Below, in pieces: positions 1 to 7,550 of a DNA stretch of 64,000 nt; the stretch's first letter is position 1; each line of letters opens with the position of its first letter. Below the pieces are notes generated by a model that saw nothing but the letters and a program-made list of their open reading frames with translations, searched no databases and had not been told where the DNA came from. The stretch spans positions 2,264,001 to 2,328,000 of the forward strand of contig NZ_CP116413.1 of the NCBI RefSeq assembly GCF_030064675.1. Direction: 5' to 3'. A program made the translations under genes and the position numbers. The DNA is from Crossiella sp. CA-258035 (lineage in GTDB: Bacteria > Actinomycetota > Actinomycetes > Mycobacteriales > Pseudonocardiaceae).

Positions 1-240
1 ATACGCCGCAGTCCCGAGCCGGGTTGCACCGTTGACCAGTGGTTCCGCTGGGCCGGCGCAGGTGGCACCGGCCCTCGGCCGTTAAACGTACCGATAGTCG
101 ATTTGGTTGCCGCACGTGACCGGAATCGCCTCGATCCCCTCTCCCGGGGGAGTGCGCTGGTTCTTGTGGGGGAGTTGCCGCTGACCGCTTCGCCGCAGGC
201 TGGGTGCTGTCAACGCGCAGAGTCACGAATGGGGACAGCG

Positions 241-1605
241 ATGAGCGGACCGCAACGGATAGTCGTGGTCGGGGGCGGTTATGTCGGCATGTACACCGCG
301 CTGCGGCTCCAGCGAAAGCTGCGCGCGGGCGAGGCGACGATCACGGTCGTCGACCCGCAGCCGAACATGACCTACCAACCGTTCCTCCCGGAGGCCGCCG
401 CGGGCTCGATCGAGCCGCGCCACGTGGTAGTACCGCTGCGCAAGGTCCTGCGCAAGTGCACCGTGCTCACCGGGCGGGTGACCGCCGTGGACGCCGAACG
501 CAAGATCGTCACCGTGCTGCCGGTGGAGGGCGTGCCGGCCGAGCTGGCCTACGACCACCTGGTGGTGGCCCCCGGCGCGGTCGCCAGGACGCTGCCGGTG
601 CCCGGCCTGGCCGAGTGCGGGATCGGCTTCGGCTCGGTCGGTGAGGCCATCCACCTGCGCAACCACGTGCTGTCCCGGCTGGACGTGGCCTCCACCACCG
701 AGGACGAGGTGCTGCGGCGGCGGGCGCTCACCTTCGTCGTGGTGGGTGCCGGATATGCCGGGATCGAGGTCTTCGGCGAGCTGGAGGACATGGCCCGCGC
801 GGCCCTGCGGCACCACCCCCGGCTGTCCGAAAAGGACATGCGGTGGGTGCTGGTGGAAGCAGCCGATCGGGTGTTGCCGGAAGTCTCGCCCAGCATGGCC
901 GAGTACACCGTGCGGCGGCTGCGCGAACGCGGCACCGAGGTGCGGCTGGGCACCCGGGTGTCCGCAATGGACGGTGGGCAGGTGGTGCTCACCGACGGCG
1001 AGCAGTTCGCCGCGGACACGGTGGTCTGGACCGCGGGGGTGAAGGCCAACCCGCTGGCCGCGCGCTCCGGGCTGCCGGTGGACAGCAGGGGCCGGTTGCT
1101 GTGCACGCCAGCCCTCGAGGTGATCGGCGTGGACGGGGTGTGGTCGGCCGGTGACTGCGCGGCGGTGCCGGACCTGTCGGCCAGCGGGCTGACCGTGTGC
1201 GCGCCCAGTGCCCAGCACGCGGTGCGGCAGGCCAAGGTGCTCGCGGACAACCTGCGCGCCGCGCTCCGGGGCAGGCCGGTCCGGGAGTACCGGCACAAGC
1301 ACGTCGGCTCGGTGGCCAGCCTCGGTCTGCACAAGGGCGTGGCCGAGGTCTACGGCATCCGGCTGCGCGGGTTCCTGGCCTGGCTGCTGCACCGGCTGTA
1401 CCACCTGAGCCGGGTGCCCACCTTCAACCGCAAGGTGCGGGTGCTGGGCGACTGGGTGCTGACCTTCTTCTGCGGCCGCGAGGTGGTGTCACTCGGCCAG
1501 GTGGAGCATCCGCGCCGGGACTGGGCGGCCATCGTGGCCGAGGTGGAGTCGAATCCGCAGATCACAGTCCCGAAACCGTTCTCCGGCGAGGACCGGAAAG
1601 TCTGA
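241..1605 (+). CDS. NAD(P)/FAD-dependent oxidoreductase, type II NADH dehydrogenase-like
   Basis: 454-residue flavoprotein of the NDH-2 type, expected to pass electrons from NADH to membrane quinone at the inner face of the membrane without pumping protons. Seen: an N-terminal FAD-binding Rossmann motif GGGYVG near residues 11-16, a second dinucleotide motif VGAGYAGIE near residue 167 for NADH, and a C-terminal FAD-contact motif SAGDCA near residue 302. The tail from about residue 376 has hydrophobic stretches (FLAWLLHRLYHL and DWVLTFFCG) that would fit a membrane-binding amphipathic end. ATG at 241 is preferred because GGGGA lies about 8 bases upstream; an in-frame ATG lies at 229. The nucleoside hydrolase follows after 14 bases, but the two functions are unrelated, so shared transcription is only inferred. 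Confidence 0.85.
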   Translation: MSGPQRIVVVGGGYVGMYTALRLQRKLRAGEATITVVDPQPNMTYQPFLPEAAAGSIEPRHVVVPLRKVLRKCTVLTGRVTAVDAERKIVTVLPVEGVPAELAYDHLVVAPGAVARTLPVPGLAECGIGFGSVGEAIHLRNHVLSRLDVASTTEDEVLRRRALTFVVVGAGYAGIEVFGELEDMARAALRHHPRLSEKDMRWVLVEAADRVLPEVSPSMAEYTVRRLRERGTEVRLGTRVSAMDGGQVVLTDGEQFAADTVVWTAGVKANPLAARSGLPVDSRGRLLCTPALEVIGVDGVWSAGDCAAVPDLSASGLTVCAPSAQHAVRQAKVLADNLRAALRGRPVREYRHKHVGSVASLGLHKGVAEVYGIRLRGFLAWLLHRLYHLSRVPTFNRKVRVLGDWVLTFFCGREVVSLGQVEHPRRDWAAIVAEVESNPQITVPKPFSGEDRKV

Positions 1606-1619
1606 TTGACTGTTCAACC

Positions 1620-2573
1620 GTGCGAATTGTGCTGGACACCGATCCGGGGATCGACGACGCGCTCGCGATCCTGTACTTGGCCGCGCAGGCAGACGTCGAG
1701 ATCGTCGCTGTGGGTAGCGTCCACGGGAACGTGCCCGCGCAGGTCGCCGCGGACAACAGCAGGCGGATCCTGGACGTGCTCGGGCTGGACGAGGTGCCGG
1801 TGGCCGTCGGCGCCGCCCGCCCGCTCGCCCAGCCGCTGGCCACCTCCGAGGTGGTGCACGGCCCGCTGGGACTCGGCAGCTGGGAGGGCCCGGAACCGTC
1901 GAAGCCCCCGGTGCGCGAGTCCGCGGCCGAACAGATCGTCCAGCTCGCCCGGCAGCACCCGGGCGAGCTGGACCTCCTCGCGCTGGGCCCGCTGACCAAC
2001 GTGGCGCTGGCCCTGCTGCTGGAGCCCGAGCTGCCCAGGCTGCTGCGCTCGGTGATGGTGATGGGCGGCGCGGTGGACGCCCCCGGCAACGCCACCCCCT
2101 TCGCCGAGGCCAACATCTGGCACGACCCGGAAGCCGCCGACCTGGTGCTGGCCGCCGGTTTTGAGCTGACCCTGGTCGCACTGGACGTCACCCACTCCGC
2201 CCGCGCGGACGCCGAGTGGCTGGACGCGCTGGCCGCCTGCACCGGCCCGCGCGGCAAGTTCGCGCACGACGTGCTCGGCTTCTACGTCGACTTCTACAGC
2301 CGGATGCTCGGCGAACGCTGCTGCACGCTCTACGACCCGCTGGCCGCGGCCATCCTGCTGCACCCCGACCTGGCCACCTATCGCGAGCTGCCGGTGAGCG
2401 TGGAGCTGCGCGGGGAGAAGACCCGGGGGCAGACGGTGGCCGATCTGCGGGGGTACGGCAAGGAGATCGCGGCTGAGCTGGGCGGGATCACCGACCGTCC
2501 GGCGATCAAGGTCGCGCGGACGGTCGATGCCCAGGCCTTCTTCAAGCAGCTCACTGAGGCCTTGATCGACTAG
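1620..2573 (+). CDS. nucleoside hydrolase, IUNH family
   Basis: 317-residue ribonucleoside hydrolase, cleaving the N-glycosidic bond of purine or pyrimidine nucleosides to base plus ribose for salvage. Seen: the calcium-binding aspartate cluster DTDPGIDDA at residues 6-14, the family motif MGG followed by ANIWHDPEAA mid-protein, and a late YDPLAAA motif corresponding to the conserved histidine/aspartate loop. Length is normal for the family. The GTG at 1620 is chosen because it begins just before the conserved first strand (VRIVLDTDPG); no strong ribosome-binding site is visible, and translation may be coupled to the flavoprotein gene ending 14 bases earlier. A long perfect palindrome follows downstream. 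Substrate preference (inosine, uridine or other) cannot be read from sequence alone. Confidence 0.88.
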   Translation: MRIVLDTDPGIDDALAILYLAAQADVEIVAVGSVHGNVPAQVAADNSRRILDVLGLDEVPVAVGAARPLAQPLATSEVVHGPLGLGSWEGPEPSKPPVRESAAEQIVQLARQHPGELDLLALGPLTNVALALLLEPELPRLLRSVMVMGGAVDAPGNATPFAEANIWHDPEAADLVLAAGFELTLVALDVTHSARADAEWLDALAACTGPRGKFAHDVLGFYVDFYSRMLGERCCTLYDPLAAAILLHPDLATYRELPVSVELRGEKTRGQTVADLRGYGKEIAAELGGITDRPAIKVARTVDAQAFFKQLTEALID

Positions 2574-2606
2574 CCGCACTGTTACATTGGCGCGCTCCGC
2601 GCGCGG

Positions 2607-2701
2607 GATTTTTTCGCTCTTGAGTCGTGCGTTCGTGACCCCGGCACACGCGAAGCAAGCTTCGGAGTGCCGGGGTCACGAACGCACGACGCGAAAAAAT
2701 C
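2607..2701. repeat. 95-bp cruciform-forming inverted repeat between convergent genes
   Basis: Arms 2624-2647 and 2667-2690 are perfect 24-bp inverted repeats. Outside them a further perfect 11-bp pair (2607-2617 with 2691-2701, GATTTTTTCGC and its complement) continues the stem after a 6-base bulge on the left. The loop itself holds a small CGAAG/CTTCG hairpin. It lies between the convergent nucleoside hydrolase and MFS genes and could act as a bidirectional terminator, though no T-run follows the stem on either strand. Confidence 0.85.
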
Positions 2702-2766
2702 ACACCCGTCGCTGGGTCAAAGGGCCCGGCGTGTCGCTGGCGCGCCACGCCTCCCAACGCGGCAGG

Positions 2767-3981
2767 TCAACTCGTTCGCTTTACTGCCCGCGTGGCTGGG
2801 TGGAGTAGGACGAAGACGAACAGCAGGGCCAGCACCGTGGCCGCGGACAGGTAGGGCAGGGATGGGCCGAGGCGGTAGAGCGTGGCTCCGATCAGGGGGC
2901 CGACGACGAAGGTCAGGGCGTTGGTCGCGCCGACCAGGCCGGCCACGCCGCTCTGTTCGGCGCGGCTGACCAGCAGGGTGGGGGCGGCGGTGCAGCCGGG
3001 CATGGCCAGGCCCAGGCCGAGGCCGACCACGGCCAGGCCGAGCAGGATCAGGGTGAGGCCGGAGCTGACCGCGACGCCGAGGAAACCCAGTGCCGCCAAT
3101 GGGATTCCGCTGCGCATCAGCCTGGCCGGGGACCAGCCGAGGCGGGGCACGGCGGCGGCCTGGGTGAGCAGGAAGGGCAGGCCTGCGCACAGCATCGCAG
3201 CGCCGGCCAGGGTCGCGGTGTCCTGGGAACTGAGCTGGAGCTGGTCCTGCAACAGGAAACCGACGGTGATCTGCATGACGCCCAGGGACAGGTAGAGGCC
3301 AAAACCGGTCAGCAGGAATGGCCACAGGCGGTTGTCGAACGGGCTGAGCTTCGGCGGTTCGGGGCGGTCGGCGTGCCGTTGTTCGCGGGGCAGTCGCAGC
3401 CAGACCAGCACCGCGAACACGGCGATGATCACCGGTGCGGCGTACATCGGCACCAGCAGGCCGCCGAAGGCCAGCAGGCCGCCCAGCGCCGGGCCGAGCA
3501 CCAGGGAAAGTCCTTGGGCGGCACCGGTTTTCGCGATGCCCTGGACACGTTCCCGTTCGCCCTCGGTGACGTCGGCGACGTAGGACTGCGCGGCCACCGG
3601 CACGCCGGCCCAGGCGAAGCCGAAGAACAGGCTGCGGAAGACGAGCACCAGCACGAACACCGCGGTCACCGGCAGTGCCTTGGCCAGGCCGAGCTGGGCG
3701 ATCACCGCGAAGATCAGCAGGCCGGCGGTCGCGGCGGCCATGCAGGCCAGCAACACCGGTTTGCGGCCGCGTGACTCGCTCTGCCTGCCCCAGAAACCGC
3801 TGGCCAGCACGACCATGGTGGCGGCGACGCTGAACACCAGGCCCAGTTGGACCTCGGACAGGCCGAGGTCGCGGGCCAGCGGCGGCAGCACCGGCGCGAG
3901 GATCTGCTGGCCGGTGAACACGCCGAACACGGCCAGGTAGATCGGGACGAGCGACACCTTGGCCGCCGTCTGCGCAGTCAT
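2767..3981 (-). CDS. MFS transporter, drug/multidrug efflux type
   Basis: 404-residue major facilitator superfamily permease with about 12 predicted membrane segments. Seen: the loop 2-3 motif GFWGRQSESRGRKP (a GxxxDRxGRR-type motif) about 70 residues in, and a repeated half-molecule pattern. The start at 3981 (MTAQTAAKV) is preferred over an upstream in-frame ATG because GGGGAG sits about 5 bases before it and because the longer form would run through the operator-like palindrome at 3995-4013. It is divergent from a TetR regulator about 80 bases away, the classical arrangement of a repressor controlling its exporter. Substrate unknown; the nearby thioesterase and siderophore-type ABC pair raise the possibility of a secreted metabolite. 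Confidence 0.85.
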   Translation of the reverse strand: MTAQTAAKVSLVPIYLAVFGVFTGQQILAPVLPPLARDLGLSEVQLGLVFSVAATMVVLASGFWGRQSESRGRKPVLLACMAAATAGLLIFAVIAQLGLAKALPVTAVFVLVLVFRSLFFGFAWAGVPVAAQSYVADVTEGERERVQGIAKTGAAQGLSLVLGPALGGLLAFGGLLVPMYAAPVIIAVFAVLVWLRLPREQRHADRPEPPKLSPFDNRLWPFLLTGFGLYLSLGVMQITVGFLLQDQLQLSSQDTATLAGAAMLCAGLPFLLTQAAAVPRLGWSPARLMRSGIPLAALGFLGVAVSSGLTLILLGLAVVGLGLGLAMPGCTAAPTLLVSRAEQSGVAGLVGATNALTFVVGPLIGATLYRLGPSLPYLSAATVLALLFVFVLLHPATRAVKRTS

Positions 3982-3994
3982 GGGCTCCCCAGTC

Positions 3995-4013
3995 TTTTGT
4001 ACGTTGTCCAAAA
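3995..4013. promoter_or_regulatory. candidate TetR operator (copy 1)
   Basis: The 19-bp imperfect palindrome TTTTGTACGTTGTCCAAAA sits between the divergent MFS and TetR genes. Its 13-bp core TTTGTACGTTGTC recurs exactly in front of the ABC transporter pair at 5737-5755, which argues that both promoters bind the same regulator. Confidence 0.7.
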
Positions 4014-4060
4014 GGTAAGCCTCCCGAAACCCGATGCGCAATGGCTACCGTGAGCGGGTG

Positions 4061-4741
4061 ATGAGTTCCGCAACCGAGCGAGGTCCCCGGGTCTTCCGCG
4101 GCGAGACGCCGCTGACGCCCGAGCTGATCGTGGACGCCGCCGAACGGCTCACCGCCGAGCACGGCCTTGCGGGGTGGACCATCCGCAAGCTCGCCACCGA
4201 GCTGGACTGCTGGCCGACCGTGATCTACCACCACGTGGGCGACCGGGCCGCGGTGCACCAGGCGGTGGCCGACCGGGTGGTCTCCCGGATGCCCTGCCCG
4301 GAGGAGGAGCTGGACTGGCGGGAGTGGTTCACCGAGCTGCTCGTGGGCGCCCGGCCGGTGCTGCGCGCCCATCCCGGGGTGGCCCGCTGGCTGGTGCTGC
4401 GCGGCCCGATCGTGCCCTCCGCGCTGCGCATCCTGGACCGGGGGGTGCGGGTCTTGCAGCGCGCGGGCTTCGGCGCGGAGGCCCCGATGGTCTACAGCAC
4501 GCTGCTCAACGCGGGCATGTTGCTGATCATGTCCTACGACGAGCGGGACGCGGAGAACGCGAGCACCAAGACCACCATCGCCGAGGCGCTGGGCGCCTAC
4601 CGGGACGACGAGCGCACCGGGCTGGCCGCGATGGCCGAGTACCTGCTCACCCCCGGCGGGACCGAGCAGTTCTACGCCTACGCGGTGCAGCGCGCGGTGG
4701 ACGGGGCGCAGACCAGGCTGGCCGAGCTGCACCCGGAGTGA
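4061..4741 (+). CDS. TetR/AcrR family transcriptional regulator
   Basis: 226-residue one-component repressor. Seen: after an N-terminal tail, a TetR helix-turn-helix at about residues 20-70, with the typical LIVDAAERLTAEHGLAGWTIRKLATEL helices and recognition helix containing WPTVIYHHVGDR, followed by an all-helical ligand-binding domain (TetR_C-like). ATG 4061 is chosen; GTG 4058 and an ATG at 4034 are in frame, and none has a strong ribosome-binding site. Divergent from the MFS gene, with a palindrome in between that recurs before the ABC pair, so it is inferred to repress the MFS gene, itself and possibly the ABC genes. The ligand is unknown, perhaps the compound exported by the MFS protein. 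Confidence 0.85.
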   Translation: MSSATERGPRVFRGETPLTPELIVDAAERLTAEHGLAGWTIRKLATELDCWPTVIYHHVGDRAAVHQAVADRVVSRMPCPEEELDWREWFTELLVGARPVLRAHPGVARWLVLRGPIVPSALRILDRGVRVLQRAGFGAEAPMVYSTLLNAGMLLIMSYDERDAENASTKTTIAEALGAYRDDERTGLAAMAEYLLTPGGTEQFYAYAVQRAVDGAQTRLAELHPE

Positions 4742-4823
4742 GACCCGGCCGACAGGAGCCTGCGGTGGCGCGGCGGCTACCGTCGTGGCCGAGGTTCCCC
4801 GCCGACTCCGAGGAGGCTGACCC

Positions 4824-5576
4824 GTGACCTGGGTTCGCTGCTACGAGGCCCGCCCGCAGGCACGGCTCCGGCTGTTCTGCTTCCCGCACGCGGGCGGCAC
4901 CGCGAGCGCGTACCGGCTGTGGCCGCCGCTGCTGCCCGCCGGGGTGGAGATGCTCGCGGTGCAGTACCCGGGCCGTGAGGAGCGCTTCGGCGAGCCCGCG
5001 CTGACCACCATGGCCGAGCTGGTGAACGGCCTGGTCACCGGGCTGCGCGGCGAGCTGGACCGGCCGTTCGTGTTCTTCGGGCACAGCATGGGCGCGGCGG
5101 TGGCCTACGAGGTCGCGCTGGTGTTGCAGCGGCTCGGCCTGCCCGCGCCGCAGCGGCTGGTGCTCTCCGGCAAGGAGGCTCCCGAGCACGTGACCCCCGG
5201 CGCGGTGCACCTGCGCGATGACGACGGCCTGGCCGCGGAGCTGACCGCGCTGGGCGGCACCGGCGCCGCGGTGCTGGAGCACCCCGAGCTGCGCGAGCTG
5301 CTGCTGCCGATCGTGCGCGCGGACTACCGGCTGATCGAGACCTACCAGCCGACCCAGGCCCCGCCGCTGACCTGCCCGATCACCGCCTTCGTCGGCGATG
5401 CCGACCCGGAACTGACCATCGAGCAGGCCCGCGACTGGGGCAGGAGCACCAGCGGCGAGTTCGACCTCCAGGTCTTCCCCGGCGACCACTTCTACCTCAA
5501 CGACGGCCGCGCCCAGGTGGTCAGCGCCCTCACCCGCCGCCTGGCCCTCGCCCCCTCCTGGCCGTCCACGCCCTGA
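4824..5576 (+). CDS. type II thioesterase (alpha/beta hydrolase)
   Basis: 250-residue external thioesterase of the kind that removes aberrant acyl groups from carrier proteins of non-ribosomal peptide or polyketide synthases. Seen: the FCFPHAGGTAS oxyanion segment near the N-terminus, the nucleophile elbow GHSMG near residue 91, an acid in FVGDADPE and a late histidine in GDHFYL, giving a complete Ser-Asp-His triad. GTG 4824 follows a perfect AGGAGG with 7-8 base spacing. No synthase lies in the window, so its partner must be elsewhere; with the siderophore-type ABC pair downstream, a link to siderophore assembly is plausible but inferred. A 22-bp repeat array follows directly. Confidence 0.88.
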   Translation: MTWVRCYEARPQARLRLFCFPHAGGTASAYRLWPPLLPAGVEMLAVQYPGREERFGEPALTTMAELVNGLVTGLRGELDRPFVFFGHSMGAAVAYEVALVLQRLGLPAPQRLVLSGKEAPEHVTPGAVHLRDDDGLAAELTALGGTGAAVLEHPELRELLLPIVRADYRLIETYQPTQAPPLTCPITAFVGDADPELTIEQARDWGRSTSGEFDLQVFPGDHFYLNDGRAQVVSALTRRLALAPSWPSTP

Positions 5577-5585
5577 CTCCCCGGC

Positions 5586-5685
5586 GTGTTGGCCGATCTC
5601 GTACGCCGTGTTGGCCGTTCCGGTACGCCGTGTTGGCCGTTCGTGCGCCACAGCGGCCAACACGGCGTACGACAACGGCCAACAC
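5586..5685. repeat. 22-bp modular repeat array A (3 direct, 2 inverted units)
   Basis: GTGTTGGCC heads occur at 5586, 5608 and 5630 (22-bp period) and the complement GGCCAACAC at 5655 and 5677 (again 22 bp). The unit tail commonly holds GTACG. The inverted half can fold back on the direct half. It starts 9 bases after the thioesterase stop; related arrays lie at 27111, 36124 and 41015. Confidence 0.85.
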
Positions 5686-5717
5686 TCGGGTGGTTGCCTC
5701 GGCACACGTTCGAGTGG

Positions 5718-5731
5718 TTAGGTGCACCTAA
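5718..5731. promoter_or_regulatory. perfect palindrome TTAGGTGCACCTAA, iron-box-like
   Basis: Perfect 14-bp palindrome just upstream of the second TetR-like operator and the ABC pair. Its half-sites TTAGG and CCTAA are those of DtxR/IdeR iron boxes, but the spacing is compressed relative to the 19-bp consensus, so iron control is a suggestion only. Confidence 0.4.
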
Positions 5732-5736
5732 CACTC

Positions 5737-5755
5737 ATTTGTACGTTGTCTAAAT
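5737..5755. promoter_or_regulatory. candidate TetR operator (copy 2)
   Basis: ATTTGTACGTTGTCTAAAT, a 19-bp imperfect palindrome whose core is identical to that between the MFS and TetR genes at 3995-4013. It ends 13 bases before the ABC start codon, where a bound repressor would block transcription or the ribosome-binding region. Confidence 0.7.
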
Positions 5756-5768
5756 TGAGGCAGTCGCG

Positions 5769-7550
5769 ATGTCCGACGGTTCACCGGCGCAGCGTCCCGA
5801 CCGGGCCGCGCTGGCCCGGTTGCTCGCCCCCGTCCGCACCCGGATCCGGATCGCGGTGGTGGCGCAGGTCGCCGCCGCGCTGGCCGCGGTGGTCCCGTTC
5901 GTGGCCGTGGCCGAACTGGGCAGACTCCTGCTCGGCGGTGGCCCGGCGGCGGGCGCGTGGACGATCGTGTGGGTCGCCGTCGGCGCGCTGGCCGCCCGGT
6001 TCGTGCTGTTCTTCCTGGCCGGCGGGCTGACCCACCTGGCGGATGCGGACCTGCAGCTGGACCTGCGGCGGCGGATGGCCACCCGGCTCGGGCAGGTGCC
6101 GCTGGGCTGGTTCGGCGCGCGCAACTCGGGCACGGTGAAGAAGGCGCTGCAGGACGACGTCACCGCGATGCACCGCCTCATCGCGCACTCGCTGCTGGAC
6201 CTCACCGCCGGGATCGTCACCCCGGTGGCCGCGCTGGCCTACCTGGTGTGGGTGGACTGGCGGATGACCCTGGTGACCCTGCTGCCGGTGGCCGCGGGCC
6301 TGTACTTCTACGCCCGCTCGATGGCCGGGTACGGGGAGAACATGGCCGCCTACGACCAGGCGCTGGGCCGGATCAACGGCAGCGCGGTGGAGTTCGTCAA
6401 CGGCATCGCGGTGGTCAAGACCTTCGGCCAGTCCCGCAAGGCGCACCAGCGGTTCACCAGCGCCGCCGACGACTTCGCCACCTTCTTCCTGGACTGGGTC
6501 CGCGGCGTGACCAAGGTCAGCGCGATCGGCCAGACCCTGCTGTCCCCGGTGGTGGTCCTGCTGGTGGTGCTCACCGGCGGCACCGTGTTCGTGACCAACG
6601 GCTGGCTCGCGCCCGCCGACGTGCTGCCCTTCGCGTTGCTGGGCCTGGGCATCGCCGCGCCGATCACCACCCTGGCGCAGACCTCGCAGCAGCTGCGCTC
6701 GGCCCGGCTGGCCGCGGCGCAGGTGGCCGCGGTGCTGGACACCGAGCCGCTGCCCGCGCCCGAGGCCGAGGCGGCGGATCCGGCCGACGGCCGGGTCAGC
6801 CTGCGCAACGTCCACTTCGGGTACACCGCGGACACGCCGGTGCTGCGCGGGATCGACCTGGAGCTGGCGCCGGGCACGGTGACCGCGCTGGTCGGGCCAT
6901 CCGGCGGCGGCAAGTCCACCCTGGCCAAGCTGCTGCCCCGGTTCTTCGACGTCACCGACGGCTCGGTGAGCATCGGCGGGGTGGACATCAGGGACCTCTC
7001 CGCCGAACAGCTCTACCGGCGGGTTTCCTTTGTCCTGCAGGACGTCCAGCTGCTGCGCGCGACGGTGGCCGACAACATCCGGCTGGCCCTGCCGGAAGCC
7101 GATCAGTCCACTGTGGAGGATGCGGCGCGGGCGGCCCAGATCCACCAGCGGATCCTGGAGCTGCCGCGCGGCTACGACTCGGTGATCGGCGAGGACGCCC
7201 GGTTCTCCGGCGGTGAGGCGCAACGGGTGTCCATCGCCCGCGCGCTGCTGGCCGACGCGCCGATCCTGGTGCTGGACGAGGCCACCGCCTTCGCCGACCC
7301 GGAGTCCGAGTCGGCCATCCAGCAGGCGCTGTCCACCCTGGTGGCCGGGCGGACGCTGCTGGTGATCGCGCACCGGCTGTCCACGGTGGCCGGGGCCGAC
7401 CAGATCGCGGTGCTGGCCGCCGGCCGGGTCGCCGAGCTGGGCACGCACACCGAACTCCTTGCCCGCCAAGGTTTGTACGCGCGGATGTGGGCCGCCCACG
7501 AACGCGCGGGCGCCTGGCAGCCGCACACCTCGCCGTTGGAGACCCGATGA
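5769..7550 (+). CDS. ABC transporter permease/ATP-binding protein, siderophore IrtA/YbtP-type half
   Basis: 593-residue half transporter: an N-terminal exporter-fold membrane domain of about six helices (to roughly residue 320) and a C-terminal nucleotide-binding domain. Seen: Walker A GPSGGGKST near 375, signature FSGGEAQ near 478, Walker B ILVLDEATAFADPE near 498, and the H-loop IAHRLS. The DEATAFADPE variant is common in YbtP/YbtQ and IrtA/IrtB siderophore importers, which have the exporter fold but work inward. Its stop overlaps the start of the next half (ATGA), so the two form a heterodimer. Upstream are an iron-box-like palindrome and a TetR-type operator. Export of a small molecule is the alternative reading. 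Confidence 0.85.
   Translation: MSDGSPAQRPDRAALARLLAPVRTRIRIAVVAQVAAALAAVVPFVAVAELGRLLLGGGPAAGAWTIVWVAVGALAARFVLFFLAGGLTHLADADLQLDLRRRMATRLGQVPLGWFGARNSGTVKKALQDDVTAMHRLIAHSLLDLTAGIVTPVAALAYLVWVDWRMTLVTLLPVAAGLYFYARSMAGYGENMAAYDQALGRINGSAVEFVNGIAVVKTFGQSRKAHQRFTSAADDFATFFLDWVRGVTKVSAIGQTLLSPVVVLLVVLTGGTVFVTNGWLAPADVLPFALLGLGIAAPITTLAQTSQQLRSARLAAAQVAAVLDTEPLPAPEAEAADPADGRVSLRNVHFGYTADTPVLRGIDLELAPGTVTALVGPSGGGKSTLAKLLPRFFDVTDGSVSIGGVDIRDLSAEQLYRRVSFVLQDVQLLRATVADNIRLALPEADQSTVEDAARAAQIHQRILELPRGYDSVIGEDARFSGGEAQRVSIARALLADAPILVLDEATAFADPESESAIQQALSTLVAGRTLLVIAHRLSTVAGADQIAVLAAGRVAELGTHTELLARQGLYARMWAAHERAGAWQPHTSPLETR

Noticed and set aside
2717-4732. 671-codon minus-strand open frame and many similar long frames
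   Set aside because: Shadow frame of the MFS and TetR genes; amino-acid composition (Arg/Gly/Pro/His-rich), no family motifs, typical of GC-rich antisense frames.
5586-5685. CRISPR array
   Set aside because: Repeats are directly abutting 22-bp units without unique spacers of constant length and occur in both orientations; no cas genes.
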